A stretch of DNA of 64,000 bases from Cupriavidus consociatus (GTDB lineage: Bacteria; Pseudomonadota; Gammaproteobacteria; Burkholderiales; Burkholderiaceae): positions 1 through 64,000 of the forward strand of contig NZ_JAGIQA010000026.1 in NCBI RefSeq assembly GCF_017814975.1, given 5' to 3'. The notes beneath the pieces are model-generated. The model was not told where the DNA came from. It ran no database searches and worked only from the letters and a program-made list of their open reading frames with translations. The position numbers and the translations under genes were made by a program. Within the stretch, counting starts at the first letter, position 1. Every line of letters starts with the position of its first letter. Below, piece after piece: positions 33,816-42,146 of the stretch.

Positions 33816-35133
33816 ACTGACCGTACTGATCGTCGAGGACGATGCCGACGTGCGCCTGGGCTGCGAGCAGGCGCTGCGCCTGGAAGGGCTGGCCACGCGC
33901 GGCGTGGGCAGCGCCGAGGCGGCGCTGCGCGAGGTCGGTCCCGGCTATGCCGGCGTGGTGGTCAGCGACATCCGCCTGCCCGGCATGGACGGCATGACGC
34001 TGCTGGCGCAGCTGCGCGAACGCGACCCCGCGCTGCCGGTAATCATGATCACCGGCCACGGCGACGTGGGCCTGGCGGTGCAGGCGATGAAGCAAGGCGC
34101 CTACGACTTCCTGGAAAAGCCGTTCTCGCCCGAGCAGCTGGTCGACGCCACCCGCCGCGCGCTGGAGCAGCGCCGGCTCGCACTGGAAGTGTCAGAACTG
34201 CGCGAACGTCTGGCCGGACGCGAAAAACTCGAAACGCGCCTGATCGGCCATTCGCCCGCGGTCGAGCGCTTGCGCCGGCTGATCGCCGACCTCGCCGGCA
34301 CCGACGCCAACGTGCTGATCCACGGCGAGACCGGTACCGGCAAGGAACTGGTGGCGCGCTGCCTGCACGAAGCCAGCCAGCGCCATGCGCGCCACTTCGT
34401 CGCCATCAATTGCGGCGGCCTGCCTGAACAGCTGTTCGAAAGCGAGATCTTCGGCCATGAAGCGGGCTCGTTCACCGGCGCCGCGCGCCGCCGCATCGGC
34501 AAGATCGAGCACGCCGAAGGCGGCACGCTGTTCCTCGACGAGATCGAGAGCATGCCGATGCCGCTGCAGATCAAGCTGCTGCGCGTGCTGCAGGAGCGCG
34601 TGGTGGAGCGGCTCGGCTCGAACCAGCCAGTGCCGGTCAACGCGCGCGTGGTGGCGGCGACCAAGGCCGACCTGCGCGCGCTGTCCGATGCCGGCCAGTT
34701 CCGCGCCGACCTGTACTACCGCCTGAACGTGATCACGCTGGAACTGCCGCCTCTGCGCGAGCGGCGCGAAGACGTGCCCGCATTGTTCGAGCATTTCGTC
34801 GCGCAGGCGGCGCTGCGCTTCGAGCGCGGCGCCGTGCCCGCCAGCGCCGGCGAATTGGCAGCGCTGGTGGCCTACCCCTGGCCAGGCAACGTGCGCGAGC
34901 TGCGCAACCTGGCCGAGCGCCACGTCCTCGGGCTGGGCTGCAACCCTGGCCAGGGCACGGCCGCGCCGGAAGCGCTGCCGCTGGCGCAGGCGGTCGACCA
35001 GTTCGAGCGCGCACTGATCGCCGATGCCATGCGCAGGCACGACGGCAACCTCAGCCGCGCCAGCGAGGCACTTGGCGTGGCCAAGACCACATTGTTCGAC
35101 AAGGTGCGCAAGCACGGCCTGCAAGACCGGTAG
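33805..35133 (+). CDS. dctD: C4-dicarboxylate response regulator DctD (sigma54 activator)
   Basis: This encodes 442 residues: receiver (1-120, phospho-acceptor Asp55 in VVVSDIRLPGMDG), AAA+ domain (about 145-380) with Walker A HGETGTGKELV and Walker B GGTLFLDEIE, and a C-terminal Fis-type HTH (NLSRASEALGVAKTTLFDKV). The sigma54-contact loop reads GSFTGA (221-226) instead of the usual GAFTGA. Phosphorylated DctD would bind upstream sites and drive the sigma54 promoter of dctA. The ATG lies within the end of dctB. Confidence 0.94.
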   Translation: MPAELTVLIVEDDADVRLGCEQALRLEGLATRGVGSAEAALREVGPGYAGVVVSDIRLPGMDGMTLLAQLRERDPALPVIMITGHGDVGLAVQAMKQGAYDFLEKPFSPEQLVDATRRALEQRRLALEVSELRERLAGREKLETRLIGHSPAVERLRRLIADLAGTDANVLIHGETGTGKELVARCLHEASQRHARHFVAINCGGLPEQLFESEIFGHEAGSFTGAARRRIGKIEHAEGGTLFLDEIESMPMPLQIKLLRVLQERVVERLGSNQPVPVNARVVAATKADLRALSDAGQFRADLYYRLNVITLELPPLRERREDVPALFEHFVAQAALRFERGAVPASAGELAALVAYPWPGNVRELRNLAERHVLGLGCNPGQGTAAPEALPLAQAVDQFERALIADAMRRHDGNLSRASEALGVAKTTLFDKVRKHGLQDR

Positions 35134-35156
35134 CGCCGGTCGCGCTTTCCGCCGGA

Positions 35157-35179
35157 AATACATCACGCCGTGACATATA
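35157..35179. promoter_or_regulatory. Palindromic operator-like site, copy 1 of a shared motif
   Basis: AATACATCAC-GCC-GTGACATATA is an imperfect inverted repeat that matches the perfect palindrome at 40701-40723 at 18 of 23 positions, with the core ATCAC-N3-GTGA conserved. It lies 24 bp after dctD and far upstream of the HTH protein gene. The cognate regulator is unknown. Confidence 0.5.
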
Positions 35180-35190
35180 TATGCTCTGAA

Positions 35191-35214
35191 GCGGCCGCTG
35201 AATTCAGCGGCCGC
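35191..35214. terminator. Perfect 24-bp palindrome downstream of dctD
   Basis: The 24 bases are identical to their reverse complement: GCGGCCGCTG, AATT, CAGCGGCCGC. As RNA this gives a 10-bp GC stem with an AATT loop, 58 bp after the dctD stop, suitable for 3' end formation, though AACAAAG rather than a U-run follows. It may equally be a protein site. Confidence 0.5.
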
Positions 35215-35605
35215 AACAAAGCGACGGAAGCGCGTGGAACCACCCGGGCAGCACGGTGTCTGCAGTTACTTGCTGCGAGTGCCCGTGGCCCCGAAACAGT
35301 GTTCAGTGTGCGTTGAAAAACAAAAGTGCGATGAATTTGTAGTTTTTTCTTACTGATTGCCTGACCTTTGCGGCATATTATGGGCTTCCGGCAAATCCGG
35401 ACCGGGACATGCAAAGCAATCAACTGCGGGCAGTCTGCGGGAAATGACAAAAACGTTAAATCGACTATAAATAATCGTCCGGCCGGCGGGGGAGCGGGTC
35501 AGGACACAGGGTCAATCAACCATTGGCAGTAACCATACGCGGTGCAGGTGCCTGGCACCGCGCGCCTTCCCGACGCGAACTGCCTTCAGGACTACGGGTG
35601 ATTGG

Positions 35606-36202
35606 ATGAAACTGGATCCGGCACTGGCTGAAAAGCCTTACTACAGCACGCGTACAGCGGCAAAACTGCTCAATGTCTCGCTGGGCACTGTCCAGAAGAT
35701 GGTAGAGCGCGGCGAACTGGGCGCCTGGAAGACCAATGGCGGCCACCGGCGCATCCACAAGGAAACCGTGCATCGCCTGCTGGCGACGCGCATCGGGCCT
35801 GAAACCGCGGCGCCCCACGGCCTGGACCTGGTGGTGTTCCACCCCAACCACCAGGAAGCTCAGCGTATCCACGGCCAGTTGGGCAAGTGGGGGCTGCCGC
35901 TCAAGAGCGTGGTGGTCGACGATGTGCTCGACACCGTGATCACCTCGGTCAGCGCGCATCCGCGCGTGGTGCTGTACTACGTCGACGAACTGAACGACGC
36001 CGAGTCGGCCACCATCGAGAAACTGCAGAATTTCTTTGCCAGCCAGAACGTGATCTTTGCGGTGATCACCAACCGCCAGGCCTATGACGGCGTGGCCGAC
36101 GCGCTGCAGCACTGGGGCATCATGGTGTTCCTGAAGACGCCGTCGCTGGAAGAGGTCAAGGGCTTCCTGCGCGCCCAGCTGATGATGGGCCGCGCCGGCT
36201 GA
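35606..36202 (+). CDS. Excisionase-type HTH protein with C-terminal receiver-like domain
   Basis: This encodes 198 residues. Residues about 12-62 form a MerR/excisionase-like HTH (YYSTRTAAKLLNVSLGTVQK and WKTNGGHRRIHKETV). Residues about 73-195 have the alternating beta/alpha pattern of a response-regulator receiver (GLDLVVFHPNHQEAQRIHGQ to VFLKTPSLEEVKGFLRAQL), but the acidic pocket is replaced by FHPN and no Asp sits at the end of strand 3 (VVLYYVDELN), so it is probably a non-phosphorylated pseudo-receiver. HTH before receiver is the reverse of most response regulators. Its targets are unknown. Confidence 0.82.
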   Translation: MKLDPALAEKPYYSTRTAAKLLNVSLGTVQKMVERGELGAWKTNGGHRRIHKETVHRLLATRIGPETAAPHGLDLVVFHPNHQEAQRIHGQLGKWGLPLKSVVVDDVLDTVITSVSAHPRVVLYYVDELNDAESATIEKLQNFFASQNVIFAVITNRQAYDGVADALQHWGIMVFLKTPSLEEVKGFLRAQLMMGRAG

Positions 36203-36207
36203 GTCGG

Positions 36208-36226
36208 GCGCTCCGGCCCGGAGCGC
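36208..36226. terminator. Short GC hairpin between convergent genes
   Basis: GCGCTCCG-GCC-CGGAGCGC (36208-36226) lies between the stop of the HTH gene and the stop of ornithine cyclodeaminase, so it could end both transcripts. There is no U-run on either side. Confidence 0.5.
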
Positions 36227-36233
36227 GTCACGG

Positions 36234-37319
36234 TCAGGCCAGCGACGCCAGCCTCTGCGGTTCCAGCCCGGCCTCGCGGCCTTCGGCCTGCGCCATCATC
36301 CAGCCATAGAGATTGCGCGGATCCGGCGGCATCGCCACCAGCTCCACCGCCCTGCCCGCCCGCCGGGCATGCGCGGCGGCATAGAGCCAGCGCAGCGCGG
36401 CGTAGTCTTCCAGCGCAAACCCCACGGAATCGAACACCGTCACTTCGTCGGCCGCGCCACGGCCCGGCGCGGCGCCGGCCAGCACCTGCCACAGCTCGGT
36501 CACGGGCGCGTCGGGGGGCAACTGCTGGATCTCGCCTTCGATGCGTGTCTGCGGTTCGTACTCCACCACGATGCGTGCCTGGCGCAGGATGTCGGCATGC
36601 AGCTCGGTCTTGCCGGGGCAATCGCCGCCGATCGCGTTCAGGTGCATGCCCGGGCGCACCTGCGCCGGGGTCAGGATGGTGGCGCGGGTCTTGTCGGCGG
36701 TCACGGTGGACACAATGTCGGCACCGTCCAGCGCGGCCTCCACTGATTCCGCGGCACGGATCACCAGTCCCGGCACGCTGGCAAGGTTGCGCATCAGCCG
36801 TGCCGTGGCGGCGGGGTCGATATCGTAGGCGGCGATCTCGCGCACGCCCAGCATGGCGTGGAAGGCAAGCACCTGGAATTCGGCCTGCGCGCCGTTGCCG
36901 ATCAGCGCCATGGTGCGCGCGCCCGGCCGCGCCATCGCCTGCGCCGCCAGCGCCGAGGTGGCGGCGGTGCGCAGCGCGGTGGCCAGCGTCAGGTCGGCCA
37001 GCATCAGCGGGAAGCCGGTTTCCACTTCGGCCAGCAGGCCGCACGCCATCACGGTCGGCATGCCATGCTGCGCGTTGCGGGGATGGCCGTTGACATACTT
37101 GAACGCGTACTGGATACCGTCGCTCACCGGCATCAGCTCGATCACGCCGCGCGCGGAATGGCTGGCCAGGCGGGCGGACTTGTCGAAGGTATCCCAGCGC
37201 AGGAAATCCTGGCGGACATGGTCGGCCATCTGCACGATGGCGGGCTGCACGCCGACCGCGGCCACCAGCCGGGCCACGTCGTTGGCGTCGAGGAACAGCG
37301 ACCGGGCGGTCTCTTTCAT
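36234..37319 (-). CDS. Ornithine cyclodeaminase
   Basis: This encodes 361 residues of the ornithine cyclodeaminase/mu-crystallin family: YAFKYVNGHPRNAQHGMPTV, the NAD-binding TMALIGNGAQAEFQVLAFHA, VSTVTADKTRATIL and HLNAIGGDCPGKTEL with the catalytic Asp. It converts ornithine to proline plus ammonia. The ATG at 37319 is chosen because AGGGAGACAAAG precedes it. It follows the amidinohydrolase gene by 32 bp on the same strand, forming a probable arginine-derived compound catabolic pair controlled by the divergent Lrp-type regulator. Confidence 0.93.
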   Translation of the reverse strand: MKETARSLFLDANDVARLVAAVGVQPAIVQMADHVRQDFLRWDTFDKSARLASHSARGVIELMPVSDGIQYAFKYVNGHPRNAQHGMPTVMACGLLAEVETGFPLMLADLTLATALRTAATSALAAQAMARPGARTMALIGNGAQAEFQVLAFHAMLGVREIAAYDIDPAATARLMRNLASVPGLVIRAAESVEAALDGADIVSTVTADKTRATILTPAQVRPGMHLNAIGGDCPGKTELHADILRQARIVVEYEPQTRIEGEIQQLPPDAPVTELWQVLAGAAPGRGAADEVTVFDSVGFALEDYAALRWLYAAAHARRAGRAVELVAMPPDPRNLYGWMMAQAEGREAGLEPQRLASLA

Positions 37320-37351
37320 CTTTGTCTCCCTGGCTGTCGATGACGGATGCA

Positions 37352-38230
37352 TCAGGCCGCGGCCGCGGCGATGCCGGGCCCGCTGCTGCGGTCGAGCCGC
37401 AGCGTCATGCAATAGGCGCCGCCGCCGGAGAGCATGAAAGGGGCCAGGTCTACCTCATGCAACTGGTAGCCGCGCCGGCCGAGTTCGGTGCGCAGGTGCG
37501 GCGTGGTGCGGGTCATCACCACCTGGTCGTCCAGGTTGACGGCATTGACGCTGAAATGGCGCAGGTCGTCGGCGCTGGCCTCGATGCGCAGCCGCGCCGG
37601 CAGCCGCGCGCGCAACTCGCGCAGGGCCGCTTCGCTGAACGCCGGCGGGTAATAGAGGATCTCGCCCCCGGACAGCGGGCAGAAGCATACGTCGAGGTGG
37701 TAGCTTTGCTCGGTGGCCAGTTCCAGCGCCACGACTTCCTTGCCGAAGAATTCCGACACGGCGGTAGCCGCCTCATGCGACGAACGCGGCCCGAAACCGG
37801 CCCAGAAATGGCCGCGGCCGGCATCCCAGATGCAGTCCCCAGCGCCCTCCTGGAAGCAGCCTTCGGGCAGCAGCGCCACTTCATCGAGCAGGCCGCGCTC
37901 GCGCAAGGCGCCGAAGATTGCCGAGAACGGCGCTTCTTCGCCGCGGCGCTGCGGGTAGCGGAAGCGCGCCAGCAGTGCGCGGCCGTCGAGCACCACGGCG
38001 GCATTTGCCGGGAAAACCATGTCGGGCAGGCCGGCGGCGCCCGCGGCCACTTCCACCGTGAAGCCGGCCCGGCGCAGCGCCGTGCGCAGCGCATCGAAGG
38101 ACTGCATGGCATTGCTGTGCATGCCGCGCGGGTCGCGCGCCCAGGCGTCGGGGTCCATCCACGGATTGATGCTGTACGACACGTCGTAGAAGGTCGGCTC
38201 GACAAGCAGGATCGTGGGGGTGTGGATCAC
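37352..38230 (-). CDS. Amidinotransferase-family amidinohydrolase (CtlX/DDAH-like)
   Basis: This encodes 292 residues with the pentein fold motifs: N-terminal NPWMDPDAWARDP, MVFPANAAVVLDGRALLARF, the catalytic His in EQSYHLDVCFCPL and the C-terminal catalytic Cys in SGGGAYCMTLRLD. Enzymes of this set hydrolyse arginine or methylated arginines to citrulline; substrate choice cannot be read here. It starts with GTG, preceded by AAAAGGAG. It is the first gene of the pair with ornithine cyclodeaminase. Confidence 0.86.
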   Translation of the reverse strand: MIHTPTILLVEPTFYDVSYSINPWMDPDAWARDPRGMHSNAMQSFDALRTALRRAGFTVEVAAGAAGLPDMVFPANAAVVLDGRALLARFRYPQRRGEEAPFSAIFGALRERGLLDEVALLPEGCFQEGAGDCIWDAGRGHFWAGFGPRSSHEAATAVSEFFGKEVVALELATEQSYHLDVCFCPLSGGEILYYPPAFSEAALRELRARLPARLRIEASADDLRHFSVNAVNLDDQVVMTRTTPHLRTELGRRGYQLHEVDLAPFMLSGGGAYCMTLRLDRSSGPGIAAAAA

Positions 38231-38310
38231 GGCGGCTCCTTTTCTTCAAGGTTTCGGGAAACAATTCAGTCGATTGCATTCTGGTGCAGGCTGGTGTTAA
38301 CTAATAGCCA

Positions 38311-38335
38311 GCAAGATGCGCAATTTGCGCCTTGC
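38311..38335. promoter_or_regulatory. Bipartite palindrome in the Lrp/amidinohydrolase divergent spacer
   Basis: GCGCAA-T-TTGCGC (38318-38330) is a perfect palindrome framed by GCAAG (38311-38315) and CTTGC (38331-38335). Another GCAT...ATGC repeat follows. It sits between the divergent starts at 38230 and 38390, the expected location for the Lrp-type regulator. Confidence 0.62.
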
Positions 38336-38389
38336 ATCGAGCAAAATGCCAGACCTCATTGGCAAATCGACAGAACGCCCCTCAAGCCC

Positions 38390-38809
38390 ATGGACGCCAC
38401 CGATCAACAGCTGCTCTCCCTGCTGCGCGACAACGCCCGCACGCCGGTCACGGCGCTGGCGCAGGCGCTGCGCGTGTCGCGCGCGACCGTGCAGAACCGG
38501 ATCGACAAACTGGAGAAGGAAGGGCTGATCGTTGGCTATACCGTGCGCCTGCGGCCCGAGGCCGAGGCGCACCGGATCCGCGCATGGATGACGATCGCGG
38601 TGGAGGGAAACAAGGCGCGCACGGTGCTGCAGGCGCTGAGGGGCGAGCCCAACGTGCAGGCGCTGCACACCACCAACGGGCGCTGGGACATCATTGCGGA
38701 ACTGCGCGCGGATACGCTGGAGGCGTTTGACCGGACGCTGGACCGGATCCGGTTGATCGAGGGGATCAGCGCGACCGAGACGAGCATTTTGCTGTCGACC
38801 TACAAATAG
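38390..38809 (+). CDS. Lrp/AsnC-family transcriptional regulator
   Basis: This encodes 139 residues. MDATDQQLLSLLRDNARTPV and LAQALRVSRATVQNRIDKLE form the AsnC-type HTH; the rest (IRAWMTIAVEGNKARTVLQA to GISATETSILLSTYK) is the RAM/ACT-like effector domain. It is divergent from the amidinohydrolase/ornithine cyclodeaminase pair and probably responds to arginine, ornithine or a related amino acid. No strong ribosome site precedes the ATG; it is set by family length. Confidence 0.93.
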   Translation: MDATDQQLLSLLRDNARTPVTALAQALRVSRATVQNRIDKLEKEGLIVGYTVRLRPEAEAHRIRAWMTIAVEGNKARTVLQALRGEPNVQALHTTNGRWDIIAELRADTLEAFDRTLDRIRLIEGISATETSILLSTYK

Positions 38810-38826
38810 CGCCGCCGGTTTGAAGT

Positions 38827-40602
38827 TCAGTCGGCGAACCGCCCCCGCAGCCGCTCGCGCCGCGCTTCCTCGTGATGAACCTGCGAGCTCGCCCGCAGCA
38901 GGTCGCGCAACGACACGATGCCGGCCAGCCGCATGCTGTCCACGCTCTCCACTACCGGCAGCCGCGCCACGCTGAGCGTCGCCATGCTGCCTGCCGCAGC
39001 GCGTGCGGTCTGCCCGGGCAGCAGCACATGGGCCGGCGCACTGAGCAAGTCACGGCAGCGCAGGCCAGGTGGCACCTCGCCGGCGGCCGCGCCGCGGATG
39101 GCGGCGCGTTCCAGCATCCCCAGCACGCGCCCGCCCGCCACCACCGGGTAGGCGCGATGCGCGGCGTGCTCGCCGAAATAGCGCGACATGGCATCGGCCA
39201 CCGGCAGATCGGCATCGATCGTCACCACCTCATGCGTCATCAGCTCGCCCACATGGGCGCGCTCGAGCGGATCGACGCCGTATTCGCGGTAGATATGCAG
39301 GCCGCGCCGGGCGATCTTCTCGGTCATGATCGAGCGCTTCATGGTCAGCACCGAGAAGCCGTACGCGACCGCCGTCGTCAGCAGCAGCGGCAGCAGTGCC
39401 TGCGTGTCATGCGTCAGCCCGAAGGCGAACACGATCGCGGTCAGCGGCGCGCCCAGCACGCTGCCGAGCACGCCGGCCATGCACACCAGCGCCCACAGCT
39501 CGGGCGAACCGCCCGGCAGCCACGGCGCCAGCACCGTGCCAAGCCCGGCGCCGAGCATCAGCAGCGGGGCCAGCACGCCGCCCGACGTGCCGGAACCAAG
39601 CGCCGCGATCCAGATCACCGCCTTGACCGCCAGCAGCCCCAGCGCAATGCCGATGGCGATGCGGTGGTTGAGCAGGTCGCCGATCACGTCATAGCCCACG
39701 CCCAGCGCGCGCGGCTCGAAATACCCGCCGATGCCGACCACCAGCCCGCCGATCGCCGGCCACCACATCCAGTGCAGCGGCAGGCGCGAGAACGCATCTT
39801 CGGTGCGGTACAGCGCCAGCGTCAGCCCAGCGCCCAGCGCGCCGCACAACAGTCCCGCGATCACGCATGAGGCCAGCGCGGGCGTGCCGGCGGCCGCGGT
39901 CTGCAGCGGGAACAGCGGGCCTGCCTCGAACAACAGCGGCCGCAGGAAGCCCGCCACCGCGCAGGCCAGCGCCACCGGCAGCAGGCTGCGCGGGCGCAGC
40001 TCGAACAGCAGCAGTTCCACCGCGAGCAGCACCGCCGCCACCGGCGTGCCGAAGATCGCCGTCATGCCCGCGCACGCGCCGGCCACCAGCAGTGCCTTGC
40101 GCTCGCCGGCGCTCAGGTGCAGGTACTGCGCCAGCAGCGACGCCAGCGAGCCGCCGGTCATGATGATCGGCCCCTCGGCACCGAACGGCCCGCCGCTGCC
40201 GATCACGATGCCCGACGACAGCGGCTTGAGCACCGCCACCCGCGGCGACATCCTGCTCTTGCCGAACAGCACCGCCTCGATCGCCTCGGGGATGCCGTGG
40301 CCGCGGATCTTGTCGCTGCCGTAGCGCGCCATCAGCCCAACCACCAGGCCGCCGACCACCGGCACGGCGATGACCCACGCGCCCAGCGCATGGTCCGCCG
40401 GCGAGCGCTCGGCCAGCGATAGCGTCTGGTAGAAAAACAGGTTGGTGAAGAAACGGATCAGGTTGACCAGCACGCTGGCCGCGAACGTGCTGAGCACGCC
40501 AATGCCCAGGGCGATCGCCGACAGCATCAGCAGGCGGCGGTTGACCGCGTAGTCACGCTTCTCGACGGTCGAGGCGGTGGTGGGTGACGCAGGGAACGAC
40601 AT
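38827..40602 (-). CDS. CLC-family chloride channel/transporter with CBS pair
   Basis: This encodes 591 residues. About residues 25-430 form the CLC membrane core, with the anion-path motif IGSGGPFGAEGPIIMTGGSL carrying the gating Glu, the second-half motif GSGTSGGVLAPLLMLGAGLG, and the Tyr-containing end of the core. A cytoplasmic CBS pair follows (about 455-580: LMTHEVVTIDADLPVADAMS and VARLPVVESVDSMRLAGIVS). It moves Cl- across the inner membrane as channel or H+ exchanger. AGGAG lies about 10 bases before the ATG. It is divergent from the HPP-CBS gene. Confidence 0.93.
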   Translation of the reverse strand: MSFPASPTTASTVEKRDYAVNRRLLMLSAIALGIGVLSTFAASVLVNLIRFFTNLFFYQTLSLAERSPADHALGAWVIAVPVVGGLVVGLMARYGSDKIRGHGIPEAIEAVLFGKSRMSPRVAVLKPLSSGIVIGSGGPFGAEGPIIMTGGSLASLLAQYLHLSAGERKALLVAGACAGMTAIFGTPVAAVLLAVELLLFELRPRSLLPVALACAVAGFLRPLLFEAGPLFPLQTAAAGTPALASCVIAGLLCGALGAGLTLALYRTEDAFSRLPLHWMWWPAIGGLVVGIGGYFEPRALGVGYDVIGDLLNHRIAIGIALGLLAVKAVIWIAALGSGTSGGVLAPLLMLGAGLGTVLAPWLPGGSPELWALVCMAGVLGSVLGAPLTAIVFAFGLTHDTQALLPLLLTTAVAYGFSVLTMKRSIMTEKIARRGLHIYREYGVDPLERAHVGELMTHEVVTIDADLPVADAMSRYFGEHAAHRAYPVVAGGRVLGMLERAAIRGAAAGEVPPGLRCRDLLSAPAHVLLPGQTARAAAGSMATLSVARLPVVESVDSMRLAGIVSLRDLLRASSQVHHEEARRERLRGRFAD

Positions 40603-40700
40603 GGGGGCGACTCCTGATTGCTCTTCTCGATGCTCTTCGGATTGCTCTGGTGCGGTGCATTACGCCCCGACACGGGGATGCACTGCACCAAAGGCGGCCA

Positions 40701-40723
40701 AATATATCACTGCGTGATATATT
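40701..40723. promoter_or_regulatory. Perfect palindrome between clc and the HPP-CBS gene (shared motif copy 2)
   Basis: AATATATCAC-TGC-GTGATATATT has 10-bp perfect arms and is strikingly AT-rich for this genome. It lies 33 bp before the HPP-CBS start and 98 bp before the clc start, so it could control both. A related site is at 35157-35179. The binding protein is not known. Confidence 0.68.
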
Positions 40724-40756
40724 ACGTGCACCATTCCAAGTCGCCCCCGTCCAAGA

Positions 40757-41896
40757 ATGCCAACTGCCCCCGCTGTCGCCTCGCTGGCGCAAAATACCCG
40801 TGCATGGCTGCGCACTTTTGTCCCGCTGCCGGTTGCTGCCAACCGCCATGAGCGCATCAAGAGCTGCCTCGGCGCACTGCTCGGCCTGTTCTGCACCGAA
40901 TGGATCAGCCACCAGACGCTGGGCGGGTTCAATCCCTGGTTCGTCGCGCCGATGGGCGCCTCGGCGGTACTGCTGTTCGCAGTGCCGTCTTCGCCACTGG
41001 CGCAGCCGTGGTCGATCATCGGCGGCAATCTGTTTGCGGCACTGGTGGGCGTGGCCTGCGCGCGCTGGATCCCTGACCCGGGCCTCGCGGCGGCAACGGC
41101 GGTGGCCGTGGCGATTGCCGTGATGTTCCAGTTCCGCTGCGTGCATCCGCCCAGCGGCGCCGTGGCAATCACGGCGGTATTCGGCGGGCCGGCGGTCAGC
41201 GCGCTCGGTTTCGGCTTCGTGGTGGTGCCGGTGCTGTTCAACTCGATGTTGCTGCTGTTGATGGCGCTGGCCTTCAACAACCTGTCGCAGCGACGCTACC
41301 CGCACCGCCCGCCGGAGCCCGCGGTGCAGCATGGCACCAGGGACGTGCCGCCGTCGCAGCGCGTGGGCTTTACCCGTGCCGACCTGGACGCGGCCCTGAA
41401 GGCACGCGGCGAATTTCTCGACATCGAAGAAGACGACCTGGAAGCCATCATGGTGGCGGCGCAGCTGCGTGCGTACCGGCGGCACTTCGGCAACGTGCTG
41501 TGCGGCGAGATCATGTCGCGAGACGTCATCATGGTGCGCCCCGGGCAGCCCGCGCACGAGGCCGGGCACCTGCTGTCGCGGCACCGCATCAAGGCACTGC
41601 CGGTGGTCGATGCAAACAACCGCCTCGAAGGCATCATCACGCAGAGTGACTTCTTCGCCGCGCAGCGAGATACCGGCGCGCGCCGGCTGGCCGGCACCGT
41701 GCGCGACCTGATGACGCGCGCCGTGGTCACCGCCCGCCCCGACCAGCCGATGGTGGAACTGGCGCAGGCCTTCTCCGACGGCGGCCTGCACCACGCGCCG
41801 GTGATCGACGACAAGCACCGCGTGGTCGGCATGGTGACGCAATCCGACCTGGTTGCCGCGCTGCTCAAGAGCGGCGTGATGGCGGTGCCGGCCTGA
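40757..41896 (+). CDS. HPP-family membrane protein with CBS domain pair
   Basis: This encodes 379 residues. Residues about 30-185 are an HPP domain of four or five helices with the name-giving motif MFQFRCVHPPSGAVAITAVF; residues about 240-375 are two CBS domains (LCGEIMSRDVIMVRPGQPAH and VRDLMTRAVVTARPDQPMVE). HPP proteins are inner-membrane proteins linked in some bacteria with nitrite transport; the CBS part suggests adenine-nucleotide control. No strong ribosome site precedes ATG 40757. It is divergent from clc across a palindrome. Confidence 0.86.
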   Translation: MPTAPAVASLAQNTRAWLRTFVPLPVAANRHERIKSCLGALLGLFCTEWISHQTLGGFNPWFVAPMGASAVLLFAVPSSPLAQPWSIIGGNLFAALVGVACARWIPDPGLAAATAVAVAIAVMFQFRCVHPPSGAVAITAVFGGPAVSALGFGFVVVPVLFNSMLLLLMALAFNNLSQRRYPHRPPEPAVQHGTRDVPPSQRVGFTRADLDAALKARGEFLDIEEDDLEAIMVAAQLRAYRRHFGNVLCGEIMSRDVIMVRPGQPAHEAGHLLSRHRIKALPVVDANNRLEGIITQSDFFAAQRDTGARRLAGTVRDLMTRAVVTARPDQPMVELAQAFSDGGLHHAPVIDDKHRVVGMVTQSDLVAALLKSGVMAVPA

Positions 41897-42146
41897 GGCT
41901 GGCCCTTTCCCCTGGCGCCGGCCGTGCCCGGCGCGTGAGCCCCCTTCCGCCTGGACGGCACGGCCGCTGCGCTGTTCAACGTCACAAAGCTATGGCACTG
42001 TTGGATGCGTCCGGGCATGCTGCCCCGGCGCACCATGGTGGTGGCGCCCGAAGCACCCTTCCAGCAGCCCTTTGGCATCGCCCGCCCCGGCGTAGGCTAT
42101 ATTTACGCCGTTTCCGTCACACCGGCGGGCCCAGGGAGAGCCATCA

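Larger units (their letters stand above)
35134..35605. other. Intergenic region after dctD
   Basis: This 472-bp region contains an operator-like palindrome at 35157-35179, a perfect 24-bp palindrome at 35191-35214, and an AT-rich stretch (about 35310-35480, including runs of T and a TATTAT at 35376-35381) probably holding the promoter of the next gene. No -35 at proper spacing was convincing. An open frame on the minus strand (35163-35450) has no ribosome site or recognisable product and is not accepted. Confidence 0.55.

Noticed and set aside
35191..35214. NotI-EcoRI-NotI-like palindrome considered as cloning vector residue
   Set aside because: Flanking sequence is ordinary chromosomal intergenic DNA with no vector or linker sequence; kept as a natural palindrome, pending read-level confirmation.
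35163..35450. Minus-strand open frame of 95 codons after dctD
   Set aside because: No ribosome site, unusual composition, and it overlaps the palindromes and the AT-rich probable promoter.
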